From an uncultured Erysipelotrichaceae bacterium (GTDB lineage: Bacteria > Bacillota_I > Bacilli_A > RF39 > UBA660): DNA of 5,774 nt. Shown piece by piece: positions 1 through 5,403 of this stretch. A program made the position numbers and the translations under genes. The notes beneath the pieces were generated by a model that was not told the origin of the DNA, did no database searches, and saw only the letters and a program-made list of their open reading frames with translations. The stretch covers positions 1-5,774 of the forward strand of contig CACXFI010000087.1 of assembly GCA_902766875.1 (NCBI GenBank), given 5' to 3'. Within the stretch, counting starts at the first letter, position 1. Each line of letters starts with the position of its first letter.

Positions 1-651
1 AATCCTGGTACAGGTAAAACTACTATAGCTAGATTAGTATCTGATATATTATATAATTTAAAATATATTAAAGAGAATAAATTAATAGAAGTATCTAGTA
101 AAGATTTAGTAGCAGAATATGTAGGTCAGACTGCTCCTAAGACGATGGCTGTAATAGAGAAGGCTATGAATGGGGTATTATTTATAGATGAAGCTTATAC
201 TTTATCTAGTAAGAATGATAATTCTTATAATGGAGAAGCTATAGCAACTTTAATACAAGCTATGGAAAATTATAGAGATAGGTTAGTTGTAATATTTGCA
301 GGATATACAAAAGAGATGCAAGATTTCTTAGATTCTAATTCTGGTATAGTATCTAGAATAGGTTATACTTTAGAATTTGATGATTATACTACTGATGAAC
401 TTATAGAAATATTTAAGGGCATGGTTATAAAGAATGGATTTGTTATAGAAGAAGAGGCCTTAGATTATTTAAGAGAAATAATTGATGATAATAGAAATAT
501 GAAGAATTTTGGTAATGCAAGATTTGTTAGGAACATATATGAAAAAACTGTTATTAGGCATGCTTCTAATGTTAAGGATAAGAAACAAAAGAAGATTCTT
601 AAGACTATTACTAAAAAAGATATAAATACAGATAATTTAATATTAGAATAA
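1..651 (+). CDS. CbbX/SpoVK-type AAA+ ATPase, C-terminal part (5' end outside window)
   Basis: The frame is open from the first base, so the start and any N-terminal domain are missing; 216 residues are visible. The fragment opens in the Walker A P-loop (NPGTGKTT, residues 1-8). A pore-loop-like YVG follows at 40-42, then Walker B (GVLFIDEA, catalytic Asp63/Glu64), a sensor-1 stretch ending in AG (97-101), a putative arginine finger in SRI (Arg119) and a sensor-2 region NARFVRN with Arg174 and Arg177. This order, with FIDEAYTL and GNARFVRN, is typical of the CbbX/SpoVK branch of AAA+ proteins. These act as hexameric ATP-driven remodelling machines; CbbX reactivates Rubisco, SpoVK is a sporulation protein, and relatives occur in type VII secretion. 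None of those specific roles can be assigned here. A Lys-rich C-terminal tail follows the lid domain. The gene is separated from enolase by a terminator, so it is not in the eno transcript. Confidence 0.9.
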   Translation, partial: NPGTGKTTIARLVSDILYNLKYIKENKLIEVSSKDLVAEYVGQTAPKTMAVIEKAMNGVLFIDEAYTLSSKNDNSYNGEAIATLIQAMENYRDRLVVIFAGYTKEMQDFLDSNSGIVSRIGYTLEFDDYTTDELIEIFKGMVIKNGFVIEEEALDYLREIIDDNRNMKNFGNARFVRNIYEKTVIRHASNVKDKKQKKILKTITKKDINTDNLILE

Positions 652-675
652 ACTAGATAATTCTAGTTTTTTTCT
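650..675 (+). terminator. Intrinsic terminator of the AAA+ gene
   Basis: An 8-bp perfect stem (AAACTAGA at 650-657 pairs with TCTAGTTT at 662-669) encloses a TAAT loop. It is followed by a run of T through 673. The left arm overlaps the TAA stop codon at 649-651. The stem is AT-rich, but stem, tetraloop and U-tract make a normal Rho-independent terminator for a genome of this composition. Confidence 0.8.
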
Positions 676-686
676 TTTATATATAG

Positions 687-702
687 TATAATTAATATGG
701 AG
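687..702 (+). promoter_or_regulatory. eno promoter (-10 box) and adjacent Shine-Dalgarno
   Basis: A perfect TATAAT lies at 687-692. The -35 position about 17 bp upstream is poor (TAGTTT at 664-669) and falls inside the preceding terminator. The predicted transcription start is about 699, exactly where the Shine-Dalgarno GGAG (699-702) begins, leaving a leader of about 13 nt before TTG 712. This decides against the in-frame ATG at 697, which would lie at or upstream of the mRNA 5' end. Confidence 0.6.
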
Positions 703-711
703 ATGATTAAT

Positions 712-1944
712 TTGAGTAAAATAAAAAATGTAATAGGTAGAGAAATATTAGATTCTAGGGGTAATCCAACAGTAGAAGTAGATGTTATATTAGAAAGTGG
801 TATAATGGGTAGAGCTAGTGTTCCTAGTGGAGCTTCTACTGGTGAAAGAGAAGCTTTAGAACTTAGAGATAAAGATAATTCTAGGTACATGGGAAAAGGT
901 GTTAAGAAAGCTGTAAGTAATGTTAATGGGCCTTTAAGGGATTTAGTAATAGGAATGGACTCTGATAATCAAAAAGAAATAGATTATGCAATGATAGAAT
1001 TAGATGGTACAGATACTAAAAGTAATTTAGGAGCTAATGCTATATTGGGAGTATCTATGGCTGTAATGAAAGCTAATAGTATGGAAAAAGGGGTTCCTTT
1101 ATACAAATATATAGGAGAAGGTAGAGAGTTACCTAAACCTATGATGAATATTATTAATGGTGGAGCTCATGCTGATAATAAATTGGATTTTCAAGAATTT
1201 ATGATTATTCCAGAAAGAGATACTATTTCTGAGAGAATTAGAGTTGGATCAGAGGTATTTCATAATTTAAAGAATGTTTTAAAAGAAAAGGGTTTATCAA
1301 CAGGAGTTGGTGATGAAGGTGGATTTGCACCTGATTTAGATAATAATAGTGAAGGATTTGAACTTATTATAGAGGCTATTAAGAGAGCTGGTTACGTACC
1401 TGGTAAGGATGTTAATTTAGGTATAGATGTAGCAGCATCTGAATTTTATAAAGATGGTAGGTATGAATTGGTTGGTGAAGGTAGAAGTTTAAATACTGAT
1501 GAACTTATTAATTATTATGAAGAATTAATAAACAAGTATCCTATTATATCAATAGAAGATCCAGTAGATGAGAATGATTGGGAAGGATTTACTAAGATTA
1601 CTGAAAAATTAGGGGATAAAATACAATTAGTAGGGGATGATTTGTTTGTTACTAATAAGAAATATTTACAAATGGGTATAGATAAAAAAGCTGGTAATGC
1701 AATATTACTTAAAGTAAATCAAATAGGTACTATTACTGAAACATTAGAAACTATAGAACTTGCTAAGGATAATGGATATAGAACTATTATTTCTCATAGA
1801 AGTGGGGAAACTGAGGATAGTACTATTGCAGATTTGGCTGTAGGTTTATCTTTAGGACAAATAAAGACTGGTTCTATGTCTAGAACTGATAGAATATGTA
1901 AATACAATCAATTATTAAGAATAGAAGAGGATATAAATAGATAG
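712..1944 (+). CDS. eno: Enolase (phosphopyruvate hydratase)
   Basis: Enolase interconverts 2-phosphoglycerate and phosphoenolpyruvate in glycolysis; it is cytosolic and Mg-dependent. From TTG 712 the product is 410 residues, slightly shorter than the usual 425-435, and its N-terminus reads (M)SKIKNVIGREILDSRGNPTV, as the family expects. All key residues are present: His153 and Glu162 (HADN...DFQEF), proton-donor Glu202 (GDEGGFAP), metal ligands Asp239 (IDVAAS), Glu282 (SIEDP) and Asp309 (GDDLFVTN), base Lys334 (LLKVNQIGT), the SHRSGETED loop (361-369) and Lys385 (GQIKTG). The C-terminus has the usual SRTDRICKYNQLLRIEE. A longer reading from ATG 697 would add five residues. TTG is preferred because GGAG at 699-702 sits at proper spacing and the -10 box lies at 687-692. 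A lipoprotein gene follows after 8 nt, probably on the same transcript. Confidence 0.97.
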   Translation: MSKIKNVIGREILDSRGNPTVEVDVILESGIMGRASVPSGASTGEREALELRDKDNSRYMGKGVKKAVSNVNGPLRDLVIGMDSDNQKEIDYAMIELDGTDTKSNLGANAILGVSMAVMKANSMEKGVPLYKYIGEGRELPKPMMNIINGGAHADNKLDFQEFMIIPERDTISERIRVGSEVFHNLKNVLKEKGLSTGVGDEGGFAPDLDNNSEGFELIIEAIKRAGYVPGKDVNLGIDVAASEFYKDGRYELVGEGRSLNTDELINYYEELINKYPIISIEDPVDENDWEGFTKITEKLGDKIQLVGDDLFVTNKKYLQMGIDKKAGNAILLKVNQIGTITETLETIELAKDNGYRTIISHRSGETEDSTIADLAVGLSLGQIKTGSMSRTDRICKYNQLLRIEEDINR

Positions 1945-1952
1945 AGGTTATT

Positions 1953-2429
1953 ATGTATAAAAAAATAGTTGTTGTAGTAATTTTACTTATGTTAGTTACT
2001 GGATGTAATAATAAGGTAGAAGAAGAAAAAAATGAATATTTAGATACTAAGGCTATATTGGAAACTAATAGTGATTTTTCTGATATGGATAGTTTTCCTT
2101 GTGAAGTTACTGTATCATTAGATAGAGTAGATGAAGAGAATATTAGTTATAATGTATTATTTCATGATGCAAAAGAAAATATGAATAATCTTAAGATTTT
2201 AGTTATTCATAATCAATATACAGAAGAAGTATTTCCATATATTGGCCTTATGGATAGTAAGAGTAGGTCTTTAATGATAAATAGTGAAGATAATAAAGAA
2301 ATAACTATTAAAGGAAGTTTAGAATCTACTAGTGATATAGATGATTTGGATTTGGAATTTAGAATTTGGATGGAATATGTAGATGATAGTGGGGATAAGC
2401 ATACTGTATTTTATAAAACGACAATATAA
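1953..2429 (+). CDS. Small secreted lipoprotein of unknown function
   Basis: This is a 158-residue protein with a lipoprotein signal peptide: Lys3-Lys4, a hydrophobic core (5-15) and lipobox V-T-G-C with lipidated Cys18. It is therefore expected to be anchored on the outer face of the membrane. The mature part begins with an acidic linker (about 19-45). The rest alternates polar and hydrophobic residues in a way that suggests one beta-sandwich-like domain (about 48-158), with one further Cys at 50. No enzyme motif or recognised family is visible. The start is supported by AGAGG at 1943-1947, partly overlapping the eno stop codon, and the 8-nt gap implies co-transcription with eno. The pairing with enolase gives no functional clue. 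No U-rich terminator follows, so the transcript may continue into the next small gene. Confidence 0.85.
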   Translation: MYKKIVVVVILLMLVTGCNNKVEEEKNEYLDTKAILETNSDFSDMDSFPCEVTVSLDRVDEENISYNVLFHDAKENMNNLKILVIHNQYTEEVFPYIGLMDSKSRSLMINSEDNKEITIKGSLESTSDIDDLDLEFRIWMEYVDDSGDKHTVFYKTTI

Positions 2430-2457
2430 TTATAATTAATTAGTTATAATTATATTG
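2422..2457. repeat. Perfect 14-bp inverted repeat spanning a stop codon and a promoter
   Basis: CAATATAATTATAA (2422-2435) is repeated inverted as TTATAATTATATTG (2444-2457) with an 8-nt spacer. A T-G wobble and one T-A pair could extend the stem inward to an AATT loop. The left arm contains the lipoprotein stop codon (2427-2429). The right arm contains the -10 box TATAAT (2445-2450) of the next gene. No T-run follows, so it is not a standard terminator. It could be an operator, an RNA hairpin at the 3' end of the eno transcript, or an AT-rich coincidence. Confidence 0.6.
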
Positions 2458-2462
2458 GTGAT
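2445..2462 (+). promoter_or_regulatory. -10 box and Shine-Dalgarno of the Cse60-like gene
   Basis: TATAAT (2445-2450) is followed after 6 nt by the Shine-Dalgarno GGTGAT (2457-2462), then ATG 2466. The predicted start of transcription, near 2457, coincides with the Shine-Dalgarno. No convincing -35 box is seen 17 bp upstream. Confidence 0.5.
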
Positions 2463-2465
2463 ATT

Positions 2466-2636
2466 ATGCAGGTTAAAATATTTGATGAATCTCATGAGAA
2501 AGATTTAGAAACAGATATAAATGATTTTTTGAAAGAAGAAAAAAGAGATATTATAGATATTAAATATTCTGTATCTACAAGTGTTTTTTCAGAAGAACAA
2601 ATATATTGTTTTTCGGCATTAATATTATATAAATAA
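2466..2636 (+). CDS. Cse60-family small protein (DUF2758-like)
   Basis: This 56-residue gene is easily missed for its size. It begins MQVKIFDESHEKDLETDIND and continues with an IIDIKYSVST strand and a C-terminal EEQIYCFSALILYK. From memory of the family, this closely follows Cse60 of Bacillus: a VK(V/L)FDE-HEKDLE start, a Glu/Lys-rich helix, then DIKxSVS and EQIYCFSAMIIY. Cse60 was named as a sigma-E-controlled protein associated with the spore coat, but the biochemical role is unknown and homologues are annotated across Firmicutes. GGTGAT at 2457-2462 supports the start. A hairpin terminator begins inside the stop codon. The gene converges with a small Gly/Pro/Tyr-rich gene. The product has no signal peptide or membrane segment, so it should be cytoplasmic. 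The open question is function rather than whether the gene is real. Confidence 0.88.
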   Translation: MQVKIFDESHEKDLETDINDFLKEEKRDIIDIKYSVSTSVFSEEQIYCFSALILYK

Positions 2637-2660
2637 GACTAGTTAAAAAACTAGTCTTTT
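2635..2660. terminator. Bidirectional terminator between convergent small genes
   Basis: A 10-bp perfect stem (2635-2644 with 2649-2658; core GACTAGTT / AACTAGTC) has an AAAA loop. It sits between the plus-strand stop (2634-2636) and the minus-strand stop (2659-2661), overlapping the first. T residues follow on the plus strand (2657-2660). On the minus strand the hairpin is followed by TTATTTATAT, a weaker U-rich tail. It probably ends both transcripts. Confidence 0.8.
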
Positions 2661-2859
2661 AATAGTAGTAGGGATATGGATAAGAAGGATACATTGGGTA
2701 AGGTCCATAGGCAGGATATGGTCTTGGGTAGAAGGAAGGAGCTAATAGTCCCCCAGTTATACCTCCTAATAAAAATGGCCCTAAGAATCCTCCTCCTATA
2801 AATCTATTATTGTTATTTCTTGGAGGCCTCATATAGTTATTTGGTCTATAATTATTCAT
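2659..2859 (-). CDS. Small Gly/Pro/Tyr-rich protein of unknown function
   Basis: This 66-residue protein has three zones. The N-terminus (1-18) is Asn/Arg/Pro-rich. A glycine-rich hydrophobic segment follows (about 20-43, RFIGGGFLGPFLLGGITGGL), able to span or insert in a membrane. The tail (44-66) is Pro/Tyr-rich with repeated PY/YP/PYP units and ends YPYPYYY. Small proteins of this general build are common in Bacilli and are sometimes linked to spore coats or envelopes, but no family is assigned here. The gene looks real despite its low complexity. It has GAGGTGA (2864-2870 on the plus-strand scale) four bases before the ATG, a TATAAT 16 bases upstream of the start, and a terminator directly after the stop. 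Its higher G+C than its neighbours follows from Gly and Pro codons. It converges on the Cse60-like gene. Confidence 0.75.
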   Translation of the reverse strand: MNNYRPNNYMRPPRNNNNRFIGGGFLGPFLLGGITGGLLAPSFYPRPYPAYGPYPMYPSYPYPYYY

Positions 2860-2863
2860 TATT

Positions 2864-2881
2864 TCACCTCAATATATTATA
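2864..2881 (-). promoter_or_regulatory. -10 box and Shine-Dalgarno of the Gly/Pro/Tyr-rich gene
   Basis: Read on the minus strand, TATAAT (2881-2876) is followed after 5 nt by GAGGTGA (2870-2864) and then ATG at 2859. A -35 box is not convincing. The 131-bp region 2860-2990 is a divergent promoter region. Apart from the two promoters it holds only AT-rich sequence, including a weak 6-bp inverted repeat ATAATT/AATTAT at 2916-2931. Confidence 0.5.
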
Positions 2882-2942
2882 TAGATAAATATTACTAAAT
2901 GTTCTTAATAGTTAAATAATTATAAAATTATCGAAAAAGTAT

Positions 2943-2987
2943 TTGATTTTAGTGATTTTTTTGCTATAATTATGTAAGAGTAGGTGT
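2943..2987 (+). promoter_or_regulatory. Promoter and Shine-Dalgarno of the four-gene envelope operon
   Basis: A -35-like TTGATT (2943-2948) and a TATAAT (2965-2970) are separated by 16 bp. TG at 2962-2963 gives an extended -10 (TGCTATAAT). The Shine-Dalgarno TAGGTG lies at 2981-2986 before ATG 2991. This is among the best promoter matches in the window, and the leader would be about 14 nt. Confidence 0.7.
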
Positions 2988-2990
2988 AAT

Positions 2991-3626
2991 ATGAAAAAGA
3001 AAATAATATTCTTGGTTATATTATTATTTATTCTTACTGGTTGTAGTGAAATAGATACTTATGATAATAATTATGAGAATGTTATAAATAATGTTTTATC
3101 ATATAATAATAATTATGTTAATAATGCATCTATTGGATATAAATATTATTTGCCTAAAGGTGTTAAAGTAATAATAAATAAAGATTATAATCAAACATTT
3201 AAATGTTTAGATAATTATATGTATTTATATGTTGATATTGTTAGCTATTACTACAAGAATAATTTTAATTTAAAAGATAGTAAAGAAAATCATTATTATT
3301 ACAATAATATTAATGATAAAGGATACATAGTTATAGATGAAGTTGATAATAAATATTTTATAAAGATTGTTTATAATTATGCTAAGATTGAAACATATAG
3401 TGATAGTAAAGATTTAAATGTTATGATTAGCTATGCAATGATTATTTTAAATAGTATCGATTATAATGATATAACTATAGAATCTATTTTAAATAATAAT
3501 AGTGCATCTTCAAGTGAAATAAGTTATGAAATAAAAGGTCCTAATAATGAAAATGGCTTTTTGCAATATTTAGAAGAATATGTAGTAGAGAATGAAGAAG
3601 AAGAGGAATTACTTCCTAGCGAATAA
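2991..3626 (+). CDS. Asn/Tyr-rich lipoprotein of unknown function
   Basis: This is a 211-residue protein with a lipoprotein signal peptide: Lys2-4, hydrophobic 5-15, lipobox L-T-G-C and lipidated Cys18. It should be held on the outer membrane face. The mature part is very rich in Asn, Tyr and Ile. A YKYYLPKGVKVI segment (about 50-61) and alternating hydrophobic strands up to about residue 165 suggest a folded alpha/beta domain. A Ser/Asn linker and a strongly acidic C-terminus (VENEEEEELLPSE) follow. No catalytic motif or known family is recognised. The high Asn/Tyr content partly reflects AT-rich codons. It is the first gene after a good promoter, and the next gene starts 16 nt beyond its stop, so it is probably the leader gene of the operon through 5367. 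Confidence 0.85.
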   Translation: MKKKIIFLVILLFILTGCSEIDTYDNNYENVINNVLSYNNNYVNNASIGYKYYLPKGVKVIINKDYNQTFKCLDNYMYLYVDIVSYYYKNNFNLKDSKENHYYYNNINDKGYIVIDEVDNKYFIKIVYNYAKIETYSDSKDLNVMISYAMIILNSIDYNDITIESILNNNSASSSEISYEIKGPNNENGFLQYLEEYVVENEEEEELLPSE

Positions 3627-3642
3627 TAAAAGAGGTGCTAAT

Positions 3643-4680
3643 ATGAGTTTATTGGATAAATTTAAAAATTTGTTTACGGACGAAGAAGAATATGAAGTAG
3701 AGGAAGAAATTCCTATAAAAGAAAATACTAAAAAAGGACATAGTCTTCCAACTTTTATGCGTGAAAAAATAGAAATGGAAAAAGAAGAAAATAAAGAAAT
3801 AGAAAATACTAGTGATTTAGTTAAACAAATACCACAAAAGGAAATTCCTAAGGAGAAAAAAGATTTAATTAATACTGATGCGAATAAAGAACCAGAAGAA
3901 GAAAATAAATTTAAATTTCCTATAGCTTTTGAAGAAAAAGATTTTGTAGAAACTACTAGACAAAGTAAACAAAATATTATTTATCAAGAACATGAAAAGA
4001 AGAAAGTAGAAGAAGAGCATAAGAAAAAGACACCTTCTGAAATATATGGATCTAAAAAAGGAAAAAAAGAAATTTCTAAATTTAAGGCATCTCCTATTAT
4101 ATCTCCTGTATATGGTGTTTTAGATAAAAATTATAAAAAAGAAGAAGTAAAAGTTAATAGTGGAGAAGTATTAAAAGATTATGAAGCTAAGACAGTAAAG
4201 GGTGAAGTTAAGGTTGATTTTGAAAGTGTTAGAAAAAAAGCTTTTGGAAGTCTTACCGATGAGATAAGAGATAATTTAAATTGTGAGGATTGTGAATTTT
4301 ATCAAGAAGCTAAGAAAAGATATTCTGAAAGTGAGCAAGAGAAATTTTTTGGAAAACCAGATAATGATGATATATCAATAGGAGAAGCAGTTGAAAATTA
4401 TTATGATTTTGGGGTTAGCTATGAACCTGTACATAAATATGAAGAAGCTGATGAAGAAGTTAAAATAGTTAATCATGAGGATAATGTTGGAGAATCAGAA
4501 CAAATTGAAATAAAAGAACCTGAAGGTAAAAAAGCTAATGTTTTATCTACTTTAAAGAAAAGTATGGGGGATGAAGAAGAAGCTCCTAAAAGAGAAAAGA
4601 AATCTATTGAAGATTTGGAACTTACAGATGATTTATTTAATTTGATTGATTCTATGTATGATGAAAGGAATGATGATTAA
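3643..4680 (+). CDS. Acidic, mostly disordered protein with N-terminal amphipathic helix and SPIISPVYG motif
   Basis: This 345-residue protein is dominated by Glu and Lys and is probably unstructured over most of its length. Three islands stand out. The N-terminus MSLLDKFKNLF puts Leu3, Leu4, Phe7, Leu10 and Phe11 on one helix face, like a membrane-targeting helix, followed by an acidic stretch reminiscent of SepF N-termini. A hydrophobic linear motif (FKASPIISPVYGVLDKNYKK, from residue 147) is set in Lys-rich surroundings. The C-terminal helix ELTDDLFNLIDSMYDE may be a docking element. A CxxC pair (Cys214, Cys217) is also present. There is no signal peptide or transmembrane segment, so it is cytoplasmic or at the inner membrane face. 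An in-frame ATG at 3592 lies inside the upstream gene without a clear ribosome site, whereas AGAGGTG (3631-3637) precedes ATG 3643. Its stop overlaps the next ATG (TAATG), indicating coupled expression with the DUF948-like gene. Function unknown; a scaffold or division role is only a guess. Confidence 0.85.
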   Translation: MSLLDKFKNLFTDEEEYEVEEEIPIKENTKKGHSLPTFMREKIEMEKEENKEIENTSDLVKQIPQKEIPKEKKDLINTDANKEPEEENKFKFPIAFEEKDFVETTRQSKQNIIYQEHEKKKVEEEHKKKTPSEIYGSKKGKKEISKFKASPIISPVYGVLDKNYKKEEVKVNSGEVLKDYEAKTVKGEVKVDFESVRKKAFGSLTDEIRDNLNCEDCEFYQEAKKRYSESEQEKFFGKPDNDDISIGEAVENYYDFGVSYEPVHKYEEADEEVKIVNHEDNVGESEQIEIKEPEGKKANVLSTLKKSMGDEEEAPKREKKSIEDLELTDDLFNLIDSMYDERNDD

Positions 4681-4973
4681 TGGAAGCAACTTTATTTTTT
4701 CAATATTTATTGTATATTCTTTGTTCTATATTATTAGTTGTATTAATAATATTAGGTGTAAAGCTTATTAATGTCATTGATAAAGTTAATGTTATAGCAG
4801 ATAATGTTAATACTAAACTTAATTCACTTAATAGAGTATTTAGTGTTATTGATCTTACTACTGATAAGTTGTCGCTATTAAGTGATAAAGTAATAGATGT
4901 TGTTACAATGGCTTTAAGAAAATTAAATATATTTAATAGGAAAAGAAAGAGAGATGAGGAAGAATATGAGTAA
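4680..4973 (+). CDS. DUF948/YtxG-like single-pass membrane protein
   Basis: This is a 97-residue protein with one N-terminal transmembrane helix (about 5-30, LFFQYLLYILCSILLVVLII). A long amphipathic helix follows (about 31-84) with hydrophobic residues every three to four positions, ending in a basic cluster (NRKRKR) and an acidic tail. A short N-terminal membrane anchor followed by a heptad-like VIDKVNVIADNVNTKLNSL region is the plan of DUF948 proteins such as Bacillus YtxG. These are often encoded next to YtxH, as here, which supports the call. The transmembrane segment lies at the extreme N-terminus and the basic cluster on the other side, so the helix is probably cytoplasmic. The ATG shares one base with the previous stop (TAATG), so translation is probably coupled. 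The precise role of the family is not known; ytxG/ytxH belong to general-stress and envelope genes in Bacillus. Confidence 0.7.
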   Translation: MEATLFFQYLLYILCSILLVVLIILGVKLINVIDKVNVIADNVNTKLNSLNRVFSVIDLTTDKLSLLSDKVIDVVTMALRKLNIFNRKRKRDEEEYE

Positions 4974-5367
4974 GAGAGGACTTGCCAAGTTATTAGCAGG
5001 ATTAGGATTAGGTGTCGGTGTTGGAATGTTAGTTTCACCTAAATCTGGAAAAGAAAATAGAGAGGAATTGAAAAGGATTTTTGACGAATTGGTAGAAAAA
5101 GTTAAAGCTATCGATCCTGAAGACGTTAAAAATCAAGTTGTATCTAAAGTAGACGAATTAAAAAAAGAACTATCTGAATTAGATAAAGAAAAAGTTGCTT
5201 CTATAGCTAAGAAAAAAGGCAATCAATTAAAGAAGAAAGCTGATGAATTAGTTGAATATGCTAAAGCTAAAGGTACTCCTGTTATTGAAGGTATAGCAGA
5301 AGATGCAAGAGAAAAAACTATAGCAGTTGTAAAAGATGTTTTAGCTAAATTAGAAAAAGAAGATTAG
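4966..5367 (+). CDS. YtxH-family membrane protein
   Basis: This is a 133-residue protein with a short glycine-zipper transmembrane segment (about 9-23, LLAGLGLGVGVGMLV). It is followed at once by SPKSGKENREEL (24-35), the hallmark of YtxH proteins (family pattern roughly APKSGKETR). The rest is a long Lys/Glu-rich helical region (about 36-133) with repeated DELKKEL-like units, probably coiled coil. YtxH proteins are general-stress or envelope-associated proteins of Firmicutes without an established mechanism. The start is ATG 4966, preceded by GAGG at 4956-4959. The in-frame ATG at 4954 lies within that ribosome-binding region and is less likely. The gene overlaps the DUF948-like gene by 8 nt (ATGAGTAA) and is the last gene of the operon, followed by a strong terminator. 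Confidence 0.88.
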   Translation: MSKRGLAKLLAGLGLGVGVGMLVSPKSGKENREELKRIFDELVEKVKAIDPEDVKNQVVSKVDELKKELSELDKEKVASIAKKKGNQLKKKADELVEYAKAKGTPVIEGIAEDAREKTIAVVKDVLAKLEKED

Positions 5368-5374
5368 TATATTT

Positions 5375-5402
5375 AGAGATTAGAATTCTAGTCTCTTTTT
5401 TT
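5375..5402 (+). terminator. Strong intrinsic terminator of the envelope operon
   Basis: A 9-bp stem (AGAGATTAG at 5375-5383 with CTAGTCTCT at 5388-5396, one T-G wobble) closes an AATT loop and is followed by an uninterrupted T-run to 5402. It lies 7 nt after the YtxH stop and separates the operon from rnc. Confidence 0.88.
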
Positions 5403-5403
5403 A

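Noticed and set aside
663..890. Minus-strand open frame of 75 codons opposite the 5' end of eno
   Set aside because: It is antisense to a certain enolase gene, has a low-complexity Leu/Ser/Ile product, and no ribosome site supports it; it is a shadow of AT-rich coding sequence.
2916..2931. 6-bp inverted repeat ATAATT/AATTAT in the divergent intergenic region
   Set aside because: Too short and purely A/T; expected by chance at this composition.
2996..3560. Asn/Tyr-rich stretches of the second lipoprotein as a possible tandem repeat
   Set aside because: No repeating unit of fixed length is seen; the bias follows from AAT/TAT codons in AT-rich DNA.
3592..3642. Upstream in-frame ATG that would lengthen the acidic protein by 17 residues
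   Set aside because: It lies inside the end of the lipoprotein gene. AGAGGTG at 3631-3637 is correctly placed for ATG 3643, and MSLLDKFKNLF makes a sensible N-terminus.
4954..4965. Upstream ATG for the YtxH-like protein
   Set aside because: It overlaps the GAGG ribosome site that serves ATG 4966; starting at 4966 gives the family-like short N-terminus before the Gly-zipper.
4700..5038. Minus-strand open frame of 112 codons opposite the DUF948-like and YtxH-like genes
   Set aside because: It is antisense to two well-supported overlapping genes and the product is Leu/Ser/Thr-rich without family features.
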